NCBI GenBank assembly: GCA_037975125.1
Contig: CM075854.1
Location: forward strand, 60,609,926 to 60,673,925
Direction: 5' to 3'
Length of the DNA stretch: 64,000 nucleotides
DNA from: Latrodectus hesperus
Taxonomy: Eukaryota; Arthropoda; Arachnida; Araneae; Theridiidae
In this document: piece after piece, positions 8,866-31,896 of the stretch
How the letters are laid out: each line of letters begins with the position of its first letter
Numbering within the stretch: position 1 is the first letter of the stretch
Made by a program: the position numbers and the translations under genes
The notes under the pieces: generated by a model
Seen by the model: only the letters and a program-made list of their open reading frames with translations
Databases searched by the model: none
Told to the model about the DNA's origin: nothing

Positions 8866-9496
8866 ATCTATGTTTTATTTGGTAAATATATTGAGTCTGA
8901 TTGGGTAAAATCTGAGTACGTAATCACATTTCTTCTGGAGTATCACTACGTAGGTCAATAAATAAATAAGAAAAGGGTTTTTTAAGTCGCGTCTTCATAC
9001 ACTTCATGAAAAAATGTAACAAGTCTAGGAAATATTTGTCTTCCTAGATGTGTGATTTGACTAACATCACGTCGATTTTTACGTAATAATAAATAATGTG
9101 CATTGAGAGTCACTTCACGCATTTCTTTTCCTTTGTGAAAAAAGTTTTGGGTGATAAAAATTATACTCAAATTCAAGTGATGACTGCCACGAGTAAAAAG
9201 ATGTGTTAATCTTTTATCACTCCCACATTCACTCATCAAATCATCAATTATAAATAATGTGTTTTCTCCTAAATATATTAATGATGATTATATGGTAAAC
9301 TTTCAACAAATATTGTATCTGGTATATTATCATATAGCGGTTGATGTATCTAGTAAAACCAGACTATTTTATCGGGGACAATGGAAAACATTTCTTGTTT
9401 ACATTTTAATAAATCACGAACAAAATAACTCTTTCCACATCCTGTGGGTCCACTAAAAACCATCGTAAAAGGGTGCTGTAACTTTGGAAACTCCAT
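8866..9496 (-). pseudogene. Polinton genome-packaging ATPase (A32/FtsK-HerA type), multiply broken
   Basis: The ATPase is expected to pump the genome into capsids. The start at 9496 is followed within about 20 codons by a Walker A motif, SGPTGCGKSYF (near 9430-9460). The middle is damaged by stops and shifts around 9250-9370. An open stretch (8982-9239) holds the sensor region LFTRGSHHLNLSIIFITQN and LNAHYLLLRKNRRDVSQITHL, both diagnostic for this family. After a further shift near 8980 the end FIDLRSDTPEEM follows. Damage is heavier than in the neighbouring capsid gene. The gene sits between the protease and the small basic protein, its usual place. Confidence 0.85.
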
Positions 9497-9541
9497 GAGA
9501 AATGAAGACAGACACAAATTGTATATAGCTTAAATATATTT

Positions 9542-9999
9542 TTATTGATAAAAAGGTGTTTTTAAATGAAATCGTTTAGATACAAAATTATAAACTCGTT
9601 TGTCATTATAAATATGTTTGTTTACAAAATAAAATAACATTTTCATGAGGGATTTCCCGCTAGCCTTAAAATAAAGATACATTATAGTATACTGCCCACA
9701 AATAGCAGTTACATTACTTTGTAAAATCATAGAATTGAAATTAACATACTGATATCTCGATACAAAACTTGAAATATTTCCATTATAAAATCTGGAGAAT
9801 TTCCATAAGAGTCAAAAAATTAAATTTCTTCTGAACAAGGGGAGTAGAATGCCACCCAGTGACTTCCAGGTTTGTTAGATGCATCAACATTTACCAATAA
9901 GCAAACAGGATACTTTGTAATTTTTTTAGGTATTAAATTACTTGGAAAAACACCAATGAATATTATTTTCGTAAATTTATCACTCGATAATACATTCAT
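9542..9999 (-). pseudogene. Adenain-like cysteine protease (Polinton PRO), broken
   Basis: Maturation protease for the capsid. The catalytic histidine is visible in PGSHWVAFY (about 9870-9890), an acidic partner in FFDSYG (about 9815), and the nucleophile in ICGQYT (about 9690), the order known for the adenovirus protease family. A stop lies between the His and Asp motifs, and a frameshift lies between the Asp and Cys motifs near 9740. The C-terminus ends KTPFYQ at 9542. The length of the whole region (about 150 codons) is normal for Polinton proteases. The three catalytic positions are intact although the frame is not. Confidence 0.8.
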
Positions 10000-10023
10000 A
10001 AGTTGTTTGGTTATTCATGTTAT

Positions 10024-11470
10024 TCAATTAAGAAAATTACATAATACTTGACGAGTTTTTGTTATTTCAATGACACTTTCAAATTCAGCATAAATCAGTA
10101 CGGAGATATTTTCTGTTAAAGCTTTGGAAAACTTTATTTCTAAGCGTAAGTTTCCTTGATGTTGTAAGTTTAAATGAGAACCATCGCATAAATCAGGTGT
10201 TAAATCAAATGCATAGAGTGTGTGACCTTCTGCAAAATCTTCTCTCGTCAAAATTCCTTTATCATGATTGAAATATGAAAATAATCGATGATAGGCTCTT
10301 ATATAGCTCTCTTCATTAAAATTCAATTTCAAAGTTTTACTTGGCACAGGCTGACCATCTACATATATACTTAAAAAATTCAAATTGTAATGATGAAAAA
10401 AGAAGGGATTTAGTGCATAATCCCAATTGATAGTTCCATTATTGATACAAGTAATAATTATACGTTTCGGTAGCATTCCAAGAAATACATTATCTTGCAT
10501 GAATGACCAACTTCCCTTAGAAATAGAATATGTTTTACACAACACTCTATTAATAGGATATTTCGCAGTTGATTTTTCTAAGGCTTTGGTATGTCCCAAG
10601 AGTACTCCCGGACTCACTTTTACTTTACGTACAAAAAATGATGCATGATCCAACACTATTTTATACTCGCTGTCTGTTTTAGAAGATACTAAACAAAAAT
10701 TAGATTTGGAACGAATCATTTTAATTTTTAAATCTACCATATTCAACAAAAGCCTACTTTGTTCAAAAATGTCACAGTGTAACCGTCCTATTAAATCTAT
10801 TGTTTTACTTTTAGAACACATTTCATATCTTTTCTTCAATCCATCATTTCCTCCAGATTCCAACAGAGGATCAACTACTTTCAAATTTGTGTCCTTGTAA
10901 AATCCTTCACATGAGAGTAAACTTTTCTTTGCATCTTCTCCATAATTTAGAAGTGTTTTTATATAAGCTCTGAACGGGTAAGTATTACTAGACGATGACA
11001 TCATTCTTTCATTTAAACTGATATCAATTTGTGAAAAGAGAGAATGGAGAAATAAATTGATGGGTCCCACAGGTTCATTTTCCGGTAAGGGTGATCCATC
11101 GTTCTTCACTATTTTCACTTTCACGTACAGGTGGGAAGAAGCTAAATCTATATAATCTTGTCCATTTCCAGAAATATTAAATTCTAAAGGTGCACCATCA
11201 CGAATATTCGACAGTGGATGATATTCGATGAAATGTCCATTTTCAATAGCCGGTGTGCCGGCCGGACAGGTGGGAAGAAGCTAAATCTATATAATCTTGT
11301 CCATTTCCAGAAATATTAAATTCTAAAGGTGCACCATCACGAATATTTGACAGTGGATGATATTCGATGAAATGTCCATTTTCAATAGCCGTTTGAGTAG
11401 GTGGGATGACAAATAAATCCAGTTCAGATTTAGCACATGCTACTGAGTCTTTGTGTATGAGGGTAGACAT
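10024..11470 (-). pseudogene. Double jelly-roll major capsid protein with internal tandem duplication
   Basis: Hexon-like major capsid protein of the Polinton, homologous to the C. elegans Polinton protein usually named F54H12.2. The N-terminal part (11243-11470) starts MSTLIHKDSVACAKSELDLF. The remaining 366 codons (10024-11124) are open and run from PVGPINLFLHSLFSQIDI through GRLHCDIFEQ to FESVIEI. The only lesion is a direct duplication of about 126 bp (11127-11252 and 11266-11391), whose 139-bp offset shifts the frame. The two repeat copies differ at about one base, so the event is very recent. Without it the gene would be one full-length ORF of about 440 codons. Confidence 0.88.
11127..11391. 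repeat. Direct duplication inside the capsid gene
   Basis: About 126 bp repeated at 11127-11252 and 11266-11391 with one visible difference (CGAC versus TGAC near 11202/11340). They are separated by a short GC-rich spacer containing GTGCCGGCCGG that belongs to neither copy. The offset of 139 bp is not a multiple of three. Confidence 0.9.
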
Positions 11471-11479
11471 CTTAAGAAA

Positions 11480-11889
11480 TTATATCGTGTGTTTTAACTT
11501 TCTTTGCTTTCCGTGAACTGATGTGTTTTTATTTTGCTTTCTCTTTTTATTATTTTTTCCAGAACCAATCATCGTCTTCATTTTATGAGCAGCTTTATCA
11601 GTTAATTCGCAGCCGGCTTCTTTTAACCTACGTTTCGTTGCCACCTTTAAATCATCACCTTTCGATATGTCATTTAAAACCTTTACACCACTATGAAAAA
11701 ATTGTTTCCCCACAGCTTTTGCACCTGATTTTAACATGGGTACGGCGGTGCAAAAAAACGAACGAAATAAACTTCCTAAACCATATCCTCTGTGAAACGT
11801 GGCACCATGATAATAGTTTAATCCACTTCCGATTGATTTACGTAATAATCCTCAAAGGATTTTTGAAAACATTGATATGGAATATACAT
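11480..11889 (-). pseudogene. Glycine-rich/basic Polinton core (pVI/pX-like) protein, one frameshift
   Basis: Starts MYIPYQCFQKSFEDYYV at 11889, shifts frame near 11815, then continues with GATFHRGYGLGSLFRSFF, MLKSGAKAVGKQFFHSGV and a lysine-rich tail (KNNKKRKQNKNTS). A short N-terminal part, the GYGLGS-x-FRS-x-F motif, an amphipathic AGAKAVG-type helix and a basic end are typical of the virion core/membrane-interacting protein located between the capsid genes in Polintons. It probably binds DNA or membrane inside the particle. It lies 10 bp from the capsid gene, suggesting cotranscription. Confidence 0.65.
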
Positions 11890-12627
11890 TATGATAAGTA
11901 TCTCTGACGGAAGTGAAGTTTCACGTATGATCGTCCGCTTTCAAATGGGGTTAATTCATTTGTGTGCGTCCTTATAAATATTTCCAGTGTATCAATAATT
12001 TTTCGGTTTACCGGTAAATAATGAGGTCTATCATTCTGTACATTTATCGTGTCACCATCATTTCCTGTGACATTCACGATACGTAATAGAGGTGCTAATA
12101 CATCACTAACGATTTGAGGCTCTACTACATCCGAGTAAACTAATAATACTCTATAGTTAGAACACGGATCCTCCACATATTTACTCTCAAACTTTTTTTC
12201 AGAATCAACAGAGGCGATTTCTCCTGGTTCAAAGCTTAACAATTGAGCCAAACCGTCATATAATATCACGCGCGTTTTGTTCCTTAATTTAATAGTAACT
12301 CTTTTGGTTACCTCATTAAATTTAAAAGAAATTTTTTTTCAAATGTTCTTCGGTGATTATTGCTTTTAAAATATCTGGTACAGTCTCGTAAAACCCAGGT
12401 GGTATTCTTCTTCCAAATATGACACCGTCACTTAAATCAAAACCCATTAAATTGTTTTGATTATTTACATTATACCAAGTGTGCGGGTACATAAATTGAA
12501 CTAAGGCGACTTCCCAATGATCTGTTAACTCAATTCCTTGTGGTAAACGCGTAATAAAGTGAGAGATTTTATTGTCAGGAAAAAAATTCATCGAGCTATC
12601 ACTCGGAAGTGTTAGATAGAAACTCAT
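11889..12627 (-). pseudogene. Minor capsid (penton-like) protein, frameshift in A-run
   Basis: Single jelly-roll vertex protein of the Polinton. The start MSFYLTLPSDSSMNFFPDN at 12627 is the standard opening of this family, followed by HWEVALVQFMYPHTWYN. A one-base slip in the run of eight or nine A residues near 12330-12338 ends the first frame. The second frame (11889-12269 and a little upstream) carries VEPQIVSDVLAPLLRIV and the end PFESGRSYVKLHFR, also typical. Apart from the homopolymer slip the gene is open over about 245 codons, so the lesion could be a sequencing error. Its end abuts the core protein start. Confidence 0.82.
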
Positions 12628-12664
12628 CTTCATAAATGAGTTAATATGCATCAACCATCGATAT

Positions 12665-13711
12665 TTATAGGGACAACAAATGATCTATTTTTATCCACTG
12701 GTTAAACTTTGGGGGATATCCTTTATATTTTACTAAATATTCCTCGCTCCCATTCTTCTTCCGCTTTTTCAAAATACGTTCTATTGTATATACCGTTTTT
12801 GGATTCATTTTTTTTGAAGTTCCTGTTCATAAAATGTACCCTCAATAGGCTCATTCATCAAATCTTTCACCCTATAAACAGGGGGTTTTGCTTAACGTGT
12901 TCTGTAATGACAAATATTTCTTCTGACCAATTCGATTCATAACCTTTTTCAAACGTCAATTTGTTTATTGATATCCTTACAGTGTCACCTACTTTAAATT
13001 TAGGAGATTTTGATTTTATATTTTCCTTATCTCCGTATAATGTGAACCAAACATCACTCTCGTTATTAGAGTTCACTTCAATAGGCGATCTTTTTATACT
13101 TGAATGAAACGTTCTGTTATAGCTAAGCATCAATTCATCAAGTATATTTATACAAGTATAAGTGTTATATTTTGTAAAATATTTCCACATCTTCGTTTTT
13201 AAGGTTCTCTGTTGAATCTTTCGACTACCGATGCTTTTGTCATATTATGTGTAGTAAAATATCGAATTCCATTCTCTTTCAGAAATTTTTGCACTTTAGT
13301 ATTCTTGAATTCTAAACCATTGTCATATTGCAGAGAGGTAGGATGCCGTTCTAAACATATTGTTCGTAACGCTTCTACTATTTCATCACCACGTTTAGTT
13401 TTTAACGGTATGGCTCATGCATACTTTGATAAAATATCAATGCTTGTCAATATGTAGCAAAAGCCTTGATTATATTCTCTTAATTTAATCAAATCTACCA
13501 GATCACATTGCCATTGTTGATCAATAGAATATACAACCACTCTATTAGTTTCGAATTTTCTACGAACTGGTTTGTGTAGAGCGTATGCATCTATTCCTTT
13601 CAGCCATTTCTGAATTGTTTTCTTCGGAATTGTTCCTCGAGCAGCACGGTATAATGCATTTAATCCACCGAAGTTTCCCGGCAGACTTGGATCTTGATAT
13701 GTTTCCTCCAT
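12665..13711 (-). pseudogene. Polinton integrase, retroviral type with C-terminal chromodomain, frameshifted
   Basis: Inserts the element into host DNA. The N-terminal part (13415-13711) has LPGNFGGLNALYRAARG, the zinc/helical region, and the catalytic-core start QQWQCDLVDL with the first catalytic Asp, then YILTSIDILSKYA. The middle (about 13200-13415) is shifted. The third frame (12867-13190) carries the end of the core (SYNRTFHSSIKRSP) and an SH3-like fold (FKVGDTVRISI). A further shifted frame down to 12665 encodes a chromodomain-like segment with EEYLVKYKGYPP and NQWI. This equals the C. elegans F54H12.3 architecture. At least three shifts or stops are present. It is the first large gene of the minus-strand block. 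Confidence 0.85.
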
Positions 13712-13759
13712 TGCAGCATGAAATTTTATTATTCGATATGTTTATTCTAAATCTCATGA

Positions 13760-13942
13760 TTATCTATGAATAGTTAAATTCGCGCTTTCGTTGAAATGTA
13801 ATGTAAAGTCAATCGCTACTTGGTTATTTCCTGTGAATATATAAATCAAAGAAATAAATGCACACAAAGAAATATAGGAGAAAATAACAATAGTAAGCTC
13901 TGCAGTGGAAAGCATAATCACAAATGAATGGTTAGTATACAA
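13760..13942 (-). CDS. Small putative membrane protein next to the integrase
   Basis: Sixty codons, or 51 from the internal Met. A single strong hydrophobic segment (TIVIFSYISLCAFISLIYIF) is followed by a short polar tail with NESANLT, a possible glycosylation site. It lies just upstream of the integrase on the same strand. I recognise no family. Small membrane ORFs are common near Polinton ends, but at this length a chance ORF is possible. Confidence 0.35.
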   Translation of the reverse strand: MYTNHSFVIMLSTAELTIVIFSYISLCAFISLIYIFTGNNQVAIDFTLHFNESANLTIHR

Positions 13943-14511
13943 TCATTCGCTTTTATAGATAAACATACTTAATACTTAAAAACTACTTAGATACCAAGGC
14001 TCGTGGCACGAAGTCTTTTTTATTAGAACCTGGGTTCGAGTCTCACTCTAAAAATTCTTATTAACTAAACTAAAATTAATTCAATTAACATTTGTTTAAA
14101 TTCTATTAATATTTAAAAAAAATAAAATCTGTCTGTAGTATTCGAAAAATTATTGATCTTCATACCGTAAAAATAAATTCTATCTTTTCCAATAAAATTT
14201 AATTAATATTCTAAAATTCTCAACATTGTAATTGAGTTGAAGATTCATTTCCTTTTAAATTGAAAAATAATTTATCTTCATATTTTGAAAATAATATCAT
14301 ATTATTATACACTTTAAAATACATCATAATCCTTAAACATAAAAATTCTCTATTTAAAATTTCTACAAAAAAATTCTAAGTCCTAATCATCCCCTCTGAT
14401 AATAAACCATAAAAACCTTTCCCTTTCATAAAAACATTTGAACTGTTTTTATTCTAATATAACATATTTGATTTTGCGAGCATTGATTTGAATTTTTATT
14501 TTATTTTTAAA
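13943..14511. other. Junction between Polinton and TPX2-like gene
   Basis: AT-rich, no ORF. It should contain the right terminal inverted repeat of the Polinton and the promoter of the next gene. A stretch at 14020-14045 (CTGGGTTCGAGTCTCAC) resembles a tRNA T-arm/B box, possibly a SINE remnant. Two TTTGAA words (CHR-like) occur at about 14438 and 14487 in the 100 bp upstream of the start codon at 14512. Confidence 0.4.
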
Positions 14512-26771
<12,260 letters not shown>

Positions 26772-26799
26772 TGTAAAAGACTTTTAAAATACAGAATGA

Positions 26800-27846
26800 G
26801 TGGAAATAACCTTGTGGACAACACATTTTTTTCTAATTTTGAAAACACCATCACATTATTTTGTGAAGATAATTTTAATGGAAAACAGAAATTTAAGTAA
26901 AGAATGACTAACAACAAATAACGTTTGGCATGGATGGTAATTTTATCTAGAGTTATAAAAAAATATAAACAACTGAAATTACAATTAAAATAAATATGCC
27001 TCTTCTGTTTTACAACTGTACAAAAAATAATATTTAGCCTTTTATGCAAAATCGAACCAGTAATCTAAGAAAGCATATTGAATTCACGTAAGAACAAAGA
27101 GGTGTCCACAGGTTGTATTTTGTCTTCACTTTTAATGTGAAAAAAATTATATCATTTACTGGCAATAACACTTCAAGTGTGTAAAATCAATAACCGCTCG
27201 TTAAAAGTAGCAGTCTTCGATAATCGTAGTCCTCCAAATTAATTGAGAGTAATGGTAAATTGGGAATATATAAGTAGTGTTGTAAAGGAGAGGAAAAAAA
27301 AGCAGGCTTACTTCCGGAAATAAACTCGGTTTCTTTCCCTGGGAATTTTTTAATTTTCTTTAATCAATCATTTTTTTAAAAATAAATAAAAAAATTCACT
27401 TGTTTTATTATTTCTAAAACTAATTGCGGTAATAGAAAAGTTTTCCAGGAAAAGAAATTTTGCGTTAATGACTAATTTAGGAAAACTTCAAAAATTACTG
27501 TTCAGGAATTTTTTTTCTCAACATGAATTTATAACGGCAGAAACATGGAACTGTCAATATTTATTCTGAAAGTCCTGAGAAATATATCTTAATACTTTTT
27601 ATTGACCATCAATTCATTATTTTTTGTTCTTTTTATAAGTATTTTTTCTCAGAAAGAAGCTTATTAACTTACATATAGAATTGTTGCATATTTACGTAAT
27701 TTACTTCACTTTTCTTCATATTTATAAGGCAAAATAATCCATTAAACGATAGATGATTGGATGAGTTTATTCCCTTAAAATTCCAGGTTTATTCTCAAAA
27801 TTCCCAATCTTCAAAAAATTCCCGAGAATTTAACTTATCTAAATGT
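26800..27846. other. AT-rich sequence, nothing recognised
   Basis: Downstream flank of the TPX2-like gene. A possible polyadenylation region lies near 26890-26990. I see no convincing ORF, RNA gene or repeat. Confidence 0.4.
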
Positions 27847-28150
27847 TTTTTTTTCTAATGGCGGGCACACTTGGGTGACTAACTCTATGCCACAACAAGG
27901 CCAGAAACTGCTACTCATTTGTCGTAACCCAGCGAGCACCTGTGAACCAAGTCACGGAGGTAAGTAGCATTACCCGCGCCATACCACCACAAACCCGTTT
28001 ATAGGGTGGTCCACATTCATACAACATCACAGAAGAAAGGACAGAGAAAACATAGAAGGAAAGAAACATCTATGCCCGAACCGGGATTCGAACCCGGGAC
28101 CAACAGCTCAGGAGTCAGGAACGCTAACGACTTAGCCATCGGTCGGCCCA
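27847..28150 (-). mobile_element. tRNA-derived SINE (family C) with poly(A) tail
   Basis: On the minus strand the 5' end is tRNA-like: an A-box region GATGGCTAAGTCGTTAGCG and a B box GGTTCGAATCC about 55 bases later. A non-tRNA body and a poly(A) tail (T-run at 27847-27855 on plus) follow. The 11-bp target duplication TATCTAAATGT is seen at 27836-27846 and 28151-28161. It would be transcribed by RNA polymerase III and mobilised by a LINE. Confidence 0.88.
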
Positions 28151-28161
28151 TATCTAAATGT

Positions 28162-31109
28162 AAGAAGGGATAAAAATGAGAGATTAATAAATGGTTTTGC
28201 ATTAATGAACAGGGTTTAAATTCCAGCGATCTGAGAGTTCTTGGAAATCAGTGATTGCAAGAATTTTGATTATATGTTAAATTTTTTAGTATTATAATAA
28301 GAAGAGATCTCGAATCAATATATTTCTGAATTTCATGAATCTAGAATTCAAATGTTTTATATTCTTTTTAAAAGCTTGATGAATAGGAAACTCTAAGAAT
28401 ATTCTTACAATTTGTCTATCAGATGAATAACTTCCGTCATATAGTTTGGTTAGGGTGATTTCCATAGTAACAAGAACTGTTCGTTTCATGAGGGGGGGGG
28501 GAGTTAGTACATCATGAATTTTAGCTGTATTTAGAATTACATCATGTGTTATTCTCAAGGCATTTAGTAAGACAAAGTTGGAGCCTTTCTTCTTGATCCT
28601 CTGACCTAAAATGGAAACGTATCTTCGTTCCACAGCATCAAACAATCACAGACAGATTTGCAGGAGATGTACTCATGAAAAACTGTTGTGATATAATAGT
28701 TTTAGTAGTTAAAAGTGTAAAAGAACTATGTCTTGAAAATAATTTTCCCACAGCTTCACTTACCGAGATTATTTGGAGGCAATCTCTCACATGGAGATCA
28801 AAAGAATAGATTGTTAATCTGAACTTGTCATACTGAGGTTTCTTTTTGTTTGAATCTTAGTTTCCTTTTAGTATATGATTCTATATAAAACATTTTTTGC
28901 ACATTAGCCAAATTACCTTGATGACTGTTTCTTGTTCCTTGTAGCGGAACCTATCAAATTCTATTTTGCGTCTGCTATTTTCTACTTTTCCCTTACATTT
29001 TGTGTTATGTATAGGATACCAGCAATCCTGTGACGTATCAGTTGAACTTTATTATTTACTTTTTTTGACATAGCTAGAATAGTGCTTTAAAAAATAAACA
29101 AATTTAAAAAAATTAATTCATAATTATATTTACTAAGAGTGACTAGCTTACATAATATCATTACCAACAACATCCTGTGTCCCCTTCATTGGTGATCCGT
29201 ATAGAAGCAACATACTTAAGGAGTTTGAAAAAGTAAGTGCAATGAAAGAAAAAACGTCATTTTACGGGAATGCTATATTATCAAAAATTCCCAAGCATAC
29301 GGAAGGAAATTTTTTTCTTTTTGATTATAGGTGTTTATGCTTATTTTTAAAAGCATTTATAGTCTATTTTAATTAGTTTCCAAACTAAACTATGATCTCA
29401 TAAAAAAATTCTTCTAAGCATAAAAAATCTATTAAAAATAATTATTTTTAATATTGATATAAATATAAGAAATTTCAGGTATTTAATTTTTACATGTTTT
29501 AAAACAATTTTTAATTTGTAAATCATGTTCGCATGGGTTTGTAATTTTAATTTAATTTATTGCATACATGAGTATAATAATTTTTTTTTAATTTTGTGCA
29601 TTTAAATATTTATACTTCTTACACTAAAAGTACAGAAACTACAAGTACAAATTTAATTAAACATATACCCGCGAAAAAAGAATTTCCTTTAAATTAAAAT
29701 TTGTATACATAGCATTTTGTTCTATTATGTTTATTTAAAGAGAATATTCTTGTGTGAAATTTTTTGTCAAATTATTTGATATTTTCTGATTAGACACGTG
29801 TTTAAATTTCAAATCTAAGGAAATATAAAACTATTGTAGTATAGGAAATTTTCAAAAGAATCCCAAAAAGTCCAACAACAGCCTTTTAGATTGTTGTTTA
29901 CAAAGATAAACTAACAGCTTTTATATTTTAGTAGCCTTACATTGATCAAAGTAATAAATATCAAGCGCTATTGAAGTAAGTGTACAAAAATTTTTTTAAT
30001 TCTTTTCTTCAAAGCTTTATATTCAATTTTTTCCATACTTCTTCAAGAAATAATATTTGACAAAATAATATATTGTACAGAAGGCACTTCCGGTGATGTC
30101 CAGGAACGACAGGAAAGAACCAATCCAAATATCCACCCTTATTCGAAAAACTTCCAAGGGCTGTAAAATATGAAAGTTTATAATATTAATCTAATGAACT
30201 GTGTGTGTTTAATTCGAAAAGAGTTTAGAAAGTTAAATAATATAAAGAAGTGAAAGCAGTATAAAATTATGTTTACTTTCCTTACTGATTACGTATATTT
30301 TGTATTATTTAAAGAAATTTTATTTCTAAGATAGAATGATTTTGAAGAGACCCATTCTATTTTCTTTTTCTCATTTAAATACAATGAATCAGATCACATA
30401 GATTGGATTTTTAAATCGGAGCATAAAATTTTACGATATATCTTTGTATAAAAAGTTTATGATGATTAAACTAAAAGCAATCTGTAATATTTGTTCGCGT
30501 ATGCGCGCACGTCACACATTGTTTAGAATAGAACACATGAATTTTGAAAATTGCGGAGAACGATTATATTTCTCGAACGGAAAATTATCCCCATAACATT
30601 TGTTATGTATGTGATGTCTATAATAAAATAATTAAAAAAGACACTGGTCCCTTATGTAAGTTAATAATTGCTATATAATTTAAACATCTGTAAACCTTAA
30701 AAACAATATTTTTATTACTTTAATTTTGATATAATATTTCAGCAAATATATCAAATTTGTTGTTCGTTTAATTTGTTAAATACTGGTATCAAGTTAGGAG
30801 AATTTGAAGGTAACGGCGCCTTTTTTTACATTAAGTTACAACAAACGTATTCCTATATTTTATTACTATCATTAAGGATACAATCTTTTGTTGCGTAAAA
30901 TATAAATTTTTAAAACTGTATTGATAAAAATTAATCAGGTTTAGAGCAAAATACATATTACAATTGAGCAAATGAACAATTGAGTAAAATACTTATTTTG
31001 AGCAAAATACACTTAAACTATCGACCAATTTTCCAATACTTTTTTTTACAGTTTTAGCCATTGGAATAAATGGAATTCCTATGGCCTAATATCAAATAAG
31101 TAAATGATA
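28162..31109. other. AT-rich intergenic DNA with possible exon remnants
   Basis: No transposon recognised. A G-tract of ten occurs near 28493. An exon-like plus segment near 29150-29320 is described under findings. The minus ORF at 28292-28645 has no recognisable domain and I treat it as chance. Confidence 0.35.
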
Positions 31110-31569
31110 AAAAATGCATTCAATTCCATTGCATTAATTTTTCCAAAATTAATATGGGTTTGTGCGGTCATGCAACATTGTGTTGCAGAACAAATATGAT
31201 GAGGAAAAATGCATTCAATTCCATTGCATTAATTTTTCCAAAATTAATATGGGTTTGTGCGGTCATGCAACATTGTGTTGCAGAATAAATGTGAGGAAAA
31301 ATGCATTCAATTCCACTGCATTAATTTTTCCAAAATTAATATAGGTTTGTGCGGTCATGCAACATTGTATTGTAGAATAAATATGATGAGGAAAAATGCA
31401 TTCAATTCCATTGCATTAATTTTTCCAAAATTAATATAGGTTTGTGCGGTCATGCAACATTGTGTTGCAGAATAAATATGATGAGGAAAAATGCATTCAT
31501 TTTCATTGCATTAATTTTTCCAAAATTAATATAGGCTTGTGGGGTCATGCAATATAGTGTTGCAGAATA
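31110..31569. repeat. Minisatellite, about five copies of a 95-bp unit
   Basis: Units begin AAAAATGCATTCAATTCC at 31110, 31205, 31297, 31392 and 31487. Periods are 95, 92, 95 and 95 bp, and copies are about 95 percent alike. The third unit lacks three bases. Because the unit is not a multiple of three, it produces spurious ORFs. Confidence 0.95.
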
Positions 31570-31896
31570 GCGTCTCTTCTGTAGATATTTCTAGATAATA
31601 TTAAATTAAAACAGATGTACTCGATCCAATTCTTAAGAGTCAAGCTGAGTCAGCTGTCGTTTGCGGTGATTCATTTGAAGTCAGCCACCAGAAATTTTGC
31701 GTTTTGTTGTACCTTAGGAAGCTCTTTTTTTCATCTCCAGTGATTGAATTATCAAAATGTACTTCTGTATTATGCCACTAAAGCAATAAATTGCATAAGT
31801 GGACCAATTAGGGGGACCAAACTTACTTACTAACAGAAAACAGTTATTAGCAGCAAATGCTTACAGATGGTCAGAAAAGCTGCTTAAAAGAATATA

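Larger units (their letters stand above)
1..13990 (-). mobile_element. Polinton/Maverick element, left end outside window
   Basis: A contiguous set of Polinton hallmark genes is visible: protein-primed DNA polymerase B, retroviral-type integrase with chromodomain, A32/FtsK-HerA packaging ATPase, adenain-like cysteine protease, double jelly-roll major capsid protein, minor capsid protein and small core proteins. All of these are on the minus strand. The exception is a plus-strand cargo block at about 6.05-7.7 kb. The left terminal repeat is outside the window, so the right end (about 13.95-14.0 kb) is only inferred from where the last element-like ORF stops. Nearly every gene has one to several frameshifts or stops, so the copy is probably not autonomous. 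A mariner-type element (2302-4234) is nested inside. Confidence 0.9.

Noticed and set aside
14015..14050. Possible tRNA gene
   Set aside because: Only a T-arm/B-box-like stretch is present; no acceptor stem, D-arm or anticodon arm could be paired around it.
28075..28150. tRNA-like sequence with A and B boxes
   Set aside because: It is the head of a SINE with a poly(A) tail and target duplications, not a tRNA gene. The same holds for 47404-47480 and 59995-60073.
28292..28645. 117-codon minus ORF
   Set aside because: No recognisable domain, no codon or context support, and it spans a G-tract; probably chance.
31162..31439. Two similar 60-codon ORFs with repeated peptide motifs
   Set aside because: They are frames across the 95-bp minisatellite; the unit length shifts the frame each time and there is no start context.
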